A DNA stretch of 64,000 nucleotides from Burkholderiaceae bacterium (GTDB lineage: Bacteria; Pseudomonadota; Gammaproteobacteria; Burkholderiales; Burkholderiaceae_E): the NCBI GenBank assembly GCA_021166725.1, contig JAJPES010000065.1, positions 1-64,000 on the forward strand, read 5' to 3'. Below are positions 59,570-64,000 of the stretch, piece after piece. Each line of letters begins with the position of its first letter. Within the stretch, counting starts at the first letter, position 1. The translations under genes were made by a program, and so were the position numbers. Below the pieces are notes generated by a model. That model saw only the letters and a program-made list of their open reading frames with translations, was not told the DNA's origin and made no database searches.

Positions 59570-59725
59570 GATGGCCTCCGCCGTTCGTGGGATGACGATC
59601 CGCCCGGCGGCGAAGCCGGCCGGGCTTCACGGTACAAGTAGTCTGCGCCCCATCGGGGCGTGCCACAACCCGCGTTCCCGAGGCCTTGCGTGCGACCATC
59701 GACCCCACCGTCCTTCGTCCACGAC

Positions 59726-60430
59726 ATGCCCATCTCGCCCAAAGCCGTCGTGCTCCTCAGCGGCGGCCTCGACTCGACCACCGTCCTCGCGATCGCCAGG
59801 AGCCGAGGCTTCGTTGCCTGCGCGCTGAGCTTCCGCTACGGACAGCGCCACATCATCGAAATCGACAGCGCGCGCAGAGTCGCGCACGCCTTCGGCGTGC
59901 AGGACCACGTCGTTGCCGAGATCGACCTGCGGGTCTTCGGCGGATCGTCGCTGACCACCGAGGCGGAAGTTCCGAAGGACCGCCCCGCCTCGGAAATGAG
60001 CCGCGGCATCCCGAGCACCTACGTCCCGGCGCGCAACACGATCTTCCTGTCGTTCGCGCTCGGCTACGCCGAGGTGCTCGGTGCGAGCGACATCTTCATC
60101 GGCGTCAACGCGCTCGACTACAGCGGCTACCCCGATTGCCGCCCGGAATACATCGACGCCTTCGAGCGGATGGCCAACCTGGCGACGAAGGCGGGCGTCG
60201 AGGGCACGGCCAGGACGAAGATCCACGCGCCGCTGAGCCACATGACCAAGGCCGACATCGTGCGCGCCGGGACCGCGCTCGGCGTCGACTATTCGATCAC
60301 GAGCAGCTGCTACGACCCGGGCGCCGACGGGCGTCCCTGCCTGCGCTGCGACTCCTGCAGGCTGCGCGCGAAGGGCTTCCGGGATGCGGGGCTGAAGGAT
60401 CCGCTGCTGGAGCGCTTCGAAGCACCGTAG
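59726..60430 (+). CDS. queC: 7-cyano-7-deazaguanine synthase QueC
   Basis: 234 residues. The ATP-pyrophosphatase motif [13 protein letters not shown] (about 10-22) and the C-terminal zinc cysteines in [17 protein letters not shown] are both present, as are [35 protein letters not shown] and the [14 protein letters not shown] segment. QueC turns carboxy-deazaguanine into preQ0 in queuosine synthesis. ATG 59726 is chosen; a longer start adds an unconserved proline-rich stretch. Other que genes are not in the window. Confidence 0.95.
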   Translation: MPISPKAVVLLSGGLDSTTVLAIARSRGFVACALSFRYGQRHIIEIDSARRVAHAFGVQDHVVAEIDLRVFGGSSLTTEAEVPKDRPASEMSRGIPSTYVPARNTIFLSFALGYAEVLGASDIFIGVNALDYSGYPDCRPEYIDAFERMANLATKAGVEGTARTKIHAPLSHMTKADIVRAGTALGVDYSITSSCYDPGADGRPCLRCDSCRLRAKGFRDAGLKDPLLERFEAP

Positions 60431-60451
60431 GCAAGCGCGGAAAGGGCAGGC

Positions 60452-61396
60452 TCACTTCCTCGACGACAAGGCGTCGCCCCCCGCCGCCCCGCGCGCCGAC
60501 CCCTCTCCCGTCAGCACCGGTCGCAGGTTCTCGATCTCCTCGACCATGAAGTCGAAGAACGCGCCCACCCGCGGTGTACGCCGAAGCTCGCGCGTCGTCA
60601 TCACGCGCCAGGGTCGCGTCAGCGCGGGAATCGGCCCGAGCACGCGCACGAGTTCGTGTTCGTCGTCGCCCAATGCGGTCGGCAACGCGGCAAGTCCGAT
60701 CCCCGACAGCGCCGAGCGCAGCACTCCGAGAATACTGTCGTTGCGCGCGACGAAATGCGCCTTCGGCGCGACCTCGCGCAACCATCCGGCGGCACGGTGC
60801 AGCGACAGCGTGTCGTCGAAGCCGATCAACGGGTGCCGCTCGAGGTCTGCTACGCAGGTCGGCCGCCCGCGCAACTCGACGTAGCGCCGGCTCGCGTAGA
60901 CGCCCCATTGCGATACGCCGATTCGACGCGCGACGAGGGCGCTGTCGGGCGTCTCTCCGGCGCGCAGCGCGACGTCGGCCTCGCCACGCTCGAGATCGAC
61001 GTACTTGTCGCTCATCACGAACTGCACGTCGATGCCGGGATAGCGCTCGTGGAAGCGGTCGAGCAAGCCCGCCGCCGCCATCCGGAAGACGAGCGGCTCG
61101 GGACACGTGACGCGCACGACGCCGGAGAGATCGTGTCGAAAAGCCTCGATGCGTTGCTGCAACGCGAGCACCGCCTCTTCCACGCGCTGTGCTTCCGCCA
61201 GCAGCGACTCGCCGAAAGCGGTCAGCCGGTAGCCGGTGGGCAGGCGGCGCACCAGCGGATAGCCCACGCCGCGCTCGAGCGCGCAGAGTCTGCGCTGCAC
61301 GGTGGATTGATCGACGCCGAGAAGGCGCGCCGCCGCGATCGTGCTTCCCTGGCGGGCCACGGCGAGGAAGGGCTTCAGGTCGTCCCAGTCGAACAC
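60452..61396 (-). CDS. LysR-type transcriptional regulator
   Basis: 314 residues from GTG 61396. The helix-turn-helix region FDWDDLKPFLAVARQGSTIAAARLLGVDQSTVQRRLCALE and the effector domain (VRVTCPEPLVFRMAAAGLLDRF) mark the subfamily with a VDQSTV recognition helix. It is divergent from the small haem-oxidase-like membrane gene and may control it. The intergenic region contains a CCGCA-N4-TGCGG inverted repeat at 61404-61417. Confidence 0.88.
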   Translation of the reverse strand: MFDWDDLKPFLAVARQGSTIAAARLLGVDQSTVQRRLCALERGVGYPLVRRLPTGYRLTAFGESLLAEAQRVEEAVLALQQRIEAFRHDLSGVVRVTCPEPLVFRMAAAGLLDRFHERYPGIDVQFVMSDKYVDLERGEADVALRAGETPDSALVARRIGVSQWGVYASRRYVELRGRPTCVADLERHPLIGFDDTLSLHRAAGWLREVAPKAHFVARNDSILGVLRSALSGIGLAALPTALGDDEHELVRVLGPIPALTRPWRVMTTRELRRTPRVGAFFDFMVEEIENLRPVLTGEGSARGAAGGDALSSRK

Positions 61397-61504
61397 GGGG
61401 CCCCCGCATTTCTGCGGCCAGATTATGCAGCGGTGCGCCTTACGCCGTGGCGGTCGCCCTCCTAGACTGAGCGGTTCCTGATTCCCACTGGATGGAGGCC
61501 GACC

Positions 61505-61939
61505 ATGAAGAACCTCGCGAACTGGTTCCTGCGACTTGCGGTGCTCTACTTCATCGCCGGCGTGTCGTTGGGGCTGTACATGGCGGCCAGCCAGGACCAC
61601 ACGATGCACCCGGTGCACGCGCACCTGAACTTGCTCGGCTGGGTGAGCCTGGGGCTGTTCGGACTGTTCTATCGCGTCGTGCCCGAGGCCGCGACGACGA
61701 GGCTCGCGCAGGCGCACTTCTGGCTCTACGTGCCGGCGCATTTCGTGATGATGGTGCTGCTGTTCGAACTGTTCCGCGGTCATGCCGCGGTCGAGCCTTT
61801 CCTCGGCGTGGCGGCGTTCGTCGTCGGCGCGGGCGTGCTGTGCTTCGCGGCCGTGGTGTGGCGGCACACCGGTAACGTCGCCGAATCGTTTGGCGAGCGG
61901 TTGATCGCCCGACCGGCAGCGCGACACGAGATCGTCTGA
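61505..61939 (+). CDS. Small four-helix membrane protein resembling a haem-copper oxidase subunit I fragment
   Basis: 144 residues, four predicted helices. The second helix region HTMHPVHAHLNLLGWVSLGLFGLFYRVVP resembles the first haem-ligand segment of cbb3 oxidase CcoN or NO reductase NorB, and HFWLYVPAHFVMMV the following one. Only a few of the six conserved histidines exist, so it cannot be a complete oxidase. Stand-alone proteins like this occur in betaproteobacteria and are often annotated as cytochrome oxidase-like. A role in haem binding or NO sensing is speculation. Confidence 0.75.
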   Translation: MKNLANWFLRLAVLYFIAGVSLGLYMAASQDHTMHPVHAHLNLLGWVSLGLFGLFYRVVPEAATTRLAQAHFWLYVPAHFVMMVLLFELFRGHAAVEPFLGVAAFVVGAGVLCFAAVVWRHTGNVAESFGERLIARPAARHEIV

Positions 61940-61940
61940 G

Positions 61941-61960
61941 GCGAGCGCAACGGCGCTCGC
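61941..61960 (+). terminator. Hairpin directly after the small membrane gene
   Basis: GCGAGCGC-AACG-GCGCTCGC forms a perfect 8-bp stem with a four-base loop starting one base after the TGA stop. No U-run follows, so it is either a Rho-assisted terminator or an mRNA-end stabiliser. Confidence 0.45.
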
Positions 61961-62084
61961 GCGCCGACGGAACGCGACCCGCGCGGTCGCGCTTTCCGAG
62001 CAGCATGGGCCCGGGTGAACCTGCGCCCGGAACGACCGACGCCGAACCGGAGTCGTTCGCTACTCCTTGCTGCCGGATACGGCG

Positions 62085-62549
62085 ATGCGCCTGCGACTTC
62101 CGTCGTCCTTGCTGCTGTGCGCACTGGCTTTGCAAGCCGGATGCATGCTTCCGATTCCTACGCCCGAGCACAAGGTGCTCGCCGGCAAACCGGTGTCCGA
62201 GGAGCAACTCGCCATCCTCACCCCCGGCGTCACGACGCAACGCGAGGTCGTGGACCGCCTCGGCCAGCCGGACGTCGTCCGGGAAGAGGCTCGCCTGTAC
62301 GCCTACGACTGGGTGATGCGACAGGGGATCCTGCGCTGGGCCATCGGGGGCGGATATTCCGGCGCAGCAGGCATGACGGACCTGCCCAGGCACTACCTGC
62401 TGCTCATCCGATTCGACGAGAACGACCGCGTGCAGCGTTTCGAGAGAGCGGTTCGCTCGCCACTCGAGCCGTACGGAAAGTTTCTCGAGAAATGGGTGGC
62501 CGGCTCCGGCACGAAGTCGTCCGAAGAACCGAAGCAGCAACGGGATTGA
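62085..62549 (+). CDS. Predicted lipoprotein with SmpA/OmlA-like domain
   Basis: 154 residues from ATG 62085. The lipobox is LQAGC (about Cys20). The mature domain begins KPVSEEQLAILTPGVTTQREVVDRLGQPD, the classic SmpA/OmlA (BamE-like) repeat seen in small outer-membrane lipoproteins. An upstream TTG start is possible. The next lipoprotein gene starts 7 bases after the stop, so the two are likely an operon. Confidence 0.8.
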   Translation: MRLRLPSSLLLCALALQAGCMLPIPTPEHKVLAGKPVSEEQLAILTPGVTTQREVVDRLGQPDVVREEARLYAYDWVMRQGILRWAIGGGYSGAAGMTDLPRHYLLLIRFDENDRVQRFERAVRSPLEPYGKFLEKWVAGSGTKSSEEPKQQRD

Positions 62550-62556
62550 ACGGCCG

Positions 62557-63210
62557 ATGCGACGCGTGCCCGGCAAGCTTGTCCTCGCCTCGATACTCCT
62601 CGCTCTTGTGGGCTGCGCCTCGACCGGTGCGCCGACTGCCGAGGAAAGAACGGCGGTCGCCGCGAGCGAGAAGGCGATCGTGCTGGTGAGGGTGCAATGC
62701 ACGATCGAGAACCGACAGCCATGTGAACCCTTCCGTCACGTGGTGGGGGACGACAACATCGGCGTGGGTCTGGGTTCGTTCCAGACCGGCGGCGAACCCG
62801 AGCGGCTGGCAAGCCGCTTCCTGTCGCCGCAATCGCGCAAGGACGGCTGGACCTTTCTCGTCCTCGCGCCGGGCACCTACTACCTGGCCTTCTACCCGCC
62901 CCGGCGCACCGACGTGTTCACCTATGCGCGCGGCATCAAGGACGCCCCTCGCTGGCGGATCGACGTCCCGCCGGACGCCCGTATCGCCTACGTCGGAACG
63001 ATGCGTCTCAGCGGCGCAAGCGATCGCCTGCTCTTCGGCGGATCGATCATGCGATCGATCCGCGCCGACGAGATGAGCGTGGCGAACGAAGAAGAGCTCG
63101 CGCGCGCGCTCGTGAAGGCGGAATTGCCGGGGGCCGGCGAACTGCACACCGTGCTCATGAAGTTGCAGGAAGGGCCGACGATCCTGCATGCGCCGTTGCC
63201 GGCGCGGTAG
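62557..63210 (+). CDS. Predicted lipoprotein of unknown function
   Basis: 217 residues. The signal peptide ends LLALVGC (about Cys20), a lipobox. The mature part has a beta-rich look (AIVLVRVQCTIENRQPCEPF, WTFLVLAPGTYYLAFYPP, AYVGTMRLSG), perhaps a DUF2846-like envelope domain. Two cysteines (RVQCTIENRQPC) could form a disulfide. It follows the SmpA-like lipoprotein by 7 bases and is probably co-transcribed. Confidence 0.78.
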   Translation: MRRVPGKLVLASILLALVGCASTGAPTAEERTAVAASEKAIVLVRVQCTIENRQPCEPFRHVVGDDNIGVGLGSFQTGGEPERLASRFLSPQSRKDGWTFLVLAPGTYYLAFYPPRRTDVFTYARGIKDAPRWRIDVPPDARIAYVGTMRLSGASDRLLFGGSIMRSIRADEMSVANEEELARALVKAELPGAGELHTVLMKLQEGPTILHAPLPAR

Positions 63211-63235
63211 CGCCCGTGGCTCCCGGATCGGGCCC

Positions 63236-64000
63236 TCAAAGCCTCCTGACTTTCACCGCCTTTCCCTTCACCTTGCCCTCGCCGAGCCCGCGCAGCACTT
63301 CCGCCGCGATCGCCCGCTCGACGGCCACGCAGGTCGAGAATTCGTCGACGTCGATCTTGCCGATCTGCCCGGCCCGGAAACCGAGGTCCTTGGTGAGCGC
63401 GCCCAGCACGTCACCGGGGCGGATCTTGTCCTTGCGTCCGCCGAGAATCTGCAGCGTGGTCATCGGCGGGCGCAGCGGCTGCGGGTCGCGCGAAGGCACG
63501 AGCTCGCTCAGCGAGTGCCATTCGCTGTCTTCGCCCTGCATCCGCTGGATGCGGGCGATGCGCTCCATCTCGTTGCGGCTGACCAGGCTGAACGCCCGCC
63601 CGGTTTCGTCGACGCGACCGGTGCGCCCCACCCGATGCGTATGCACTTCGCTGTCGGGCGTCACGTCGACGTTGATCACCGCCTCGATCCCGGCGATGTC
63701 CAGGCCGCGCGCCGCCACGTCGGTGGCCACCAATACGCTGCAACTGCGGTTGGCGAAGCGCACGAGCACCTGGTCGCGCTCGCGTTGCTCGAGATCGCCG
63801 TGCAACTCCAGCGCGACGATGCCCTGCGCCTGCAGCAGTGCGCGCAGTTCGCTGCAGCGCTGCCGGGTATTGCAGAAGGCCAGCGTGCTCACCGGCCGAT
63901 AGTGATCGAGCAGCAGGCCGACGGCGTGCAGCCGCTGGTCGTCCTGCACTTCGTAGAAGCGCTGGCGGATCTTCGTAGCCGCGTGGCGCTCGTCGAGCGT
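63236..64000 (-). CDS. dbpA: ATP-dependent RNA helicase DbpA, C-terminal part
   Basis: The 3' part of a gene that continues past the window; about 254 residues are visible. It has the second RecA domain of DEAD-box helicases: VSTLAFCNTRQRCSELRALL, VLVATDVAARGLDI and THRVGRTGRVDETGRAFSLV (motif VI). It is followed by the DbpA RNA-binding domain (MTTLQILGGRKDKIRPGDVLGAL, IGKIDVDEFSTCVAV). DbpA binds helix 92 of 23S rRNA and helps 50S assembly. The first RecA domain lies outside. Confidence 0.93.
   Translation of the reverse strand, partial: TLDERHAATKIRQRFYEVQDDQRLHAVGLLLDHYRPVSTLAFCNTRQRCSELRALLQAQGIVALELHGDLEQRERDQVLVRFANRSCSVLVATDVAARGLDIAGIEAVINVDVTPDSEVHTHRVGRTGRVDETGRAFSLVSRNEMERIARIQRMQGEDSEWHSLSELVPSRDPQPLRPPMTTLQILGGRKDKIRPGDVLGALTKDLGFRAGQIGKIDVDEFSTCVAVERAIAAEVLRGLGEGKVKGKAVKVRRL

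Noticed and set aside
59570..59725. PreQ1 riboswitch before queC
   Set aside because: A small hairpin is present, but the short A-rich pseudoknot tail and conserved loop of preQ1 aptamers are not seen; queC leaders in proteobacteria usually lack it.

Overview
The window is a continuous stretch of high-GC (roughly two thirds G+C), densely packed chromosome, most likely from a betaproteobacterium of the order Burkholderiales. The main reasons are conserved neighbourhoods: ubiK-comM beside torF-glnK-amtB, and gshA-gshB-EIIA(Man)-HPr-PtsI. Several TRAP transporters, a TAXI-TRAP locus and what looks like the end of a benzoyl-CoA epoxidase reductase (box pathway) fit the same group. I cannot name the genus. 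I saw no rRNA, tRNA, CRISPR array, prophage or complete insertion sequence, and no gene-free stretch longer than about 300 bases.

Layout. 1-1.7 kb: 3' end of boxA, an AbrB-PIN toxin-antitoxin pair and a small lipoprotein. 1.7-8.9 kb: a TRAP transporter (dctMQP) behind an amidase whose frame is broken twice, then a divergent class V aminotransferase and an MFS carrier. 8.9-12.3 kb: a Tat-exported sulfide:quinone-reductase-like flavoprotein with two candidate operators, a small membrane protein and a lipase-like lipoprotein. 12.3-15.3 kb: a minus-strand chain of overlapping genes (RHH antitoxin, a 52-codon ORF, an EEP nuclease/phosphatase, a HAD phosphatase, a GST). 15.3-23.3 kb: ppa, then a glycerol-3-phosphate operon (SorC-type regulator, glpD, an MgtC-like gene, ugpCBAE). 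23.4-28.8 kb: DUF502, DUF1840, a lipoprotein, an MFS carrier, a CoA transferase and comM. 28.9-32.8 kb: an unusual G-rich inverted-repeat element, ubiK, and a torF-glnK-amtB nitrogen operon with a sigma-54-like promoter. 32.7-37.4 kb: two divergent GH17 glucan enzymes, one fused to a GT2 synthase (NdvB-like). 37.4-42.2 kb: glutathione synthesis and a regulatory PTS. 42.0-45.0 kb: an HPr-rel-A type cluster (nucleotidyltransferase, HprK-like kinase, PqqD-like protein and a 170-residue cysteine-containing protein). 45.1-53.1 kb: MFS, LysR and an AtuA-like/TAXI-TRAP/hydroxyacyl-CoA dehydrogenase catabolic operon. 53.2-56.4 kb: an HlyD-ABC-ABC2 efflux operon. 56.4-64 kb: two aldo/keto reductases, an RHH-PIN pair, YbaK, queC, LysR, a small haem-oxidase-like membrane protein, two lipoproteins and the 3' end of dbpA.

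The most interesting locus is the HPr-rel-A type cluster. Its three enzyme families are the accessory set (kinase, nucleotidyltransferase, PqqD-type recognition protein) known from paeninodin-type lasso-peptide clusters. Here there is no lasso cyclase or leader protease, and the enzymes are tightly coupled to a larger protein that may be their substrate. Second are the G-rich inverted-repeat element that supplies the ubiK stop codon, and the 52-codon ORF joined by 4-base overlaps on both sides.
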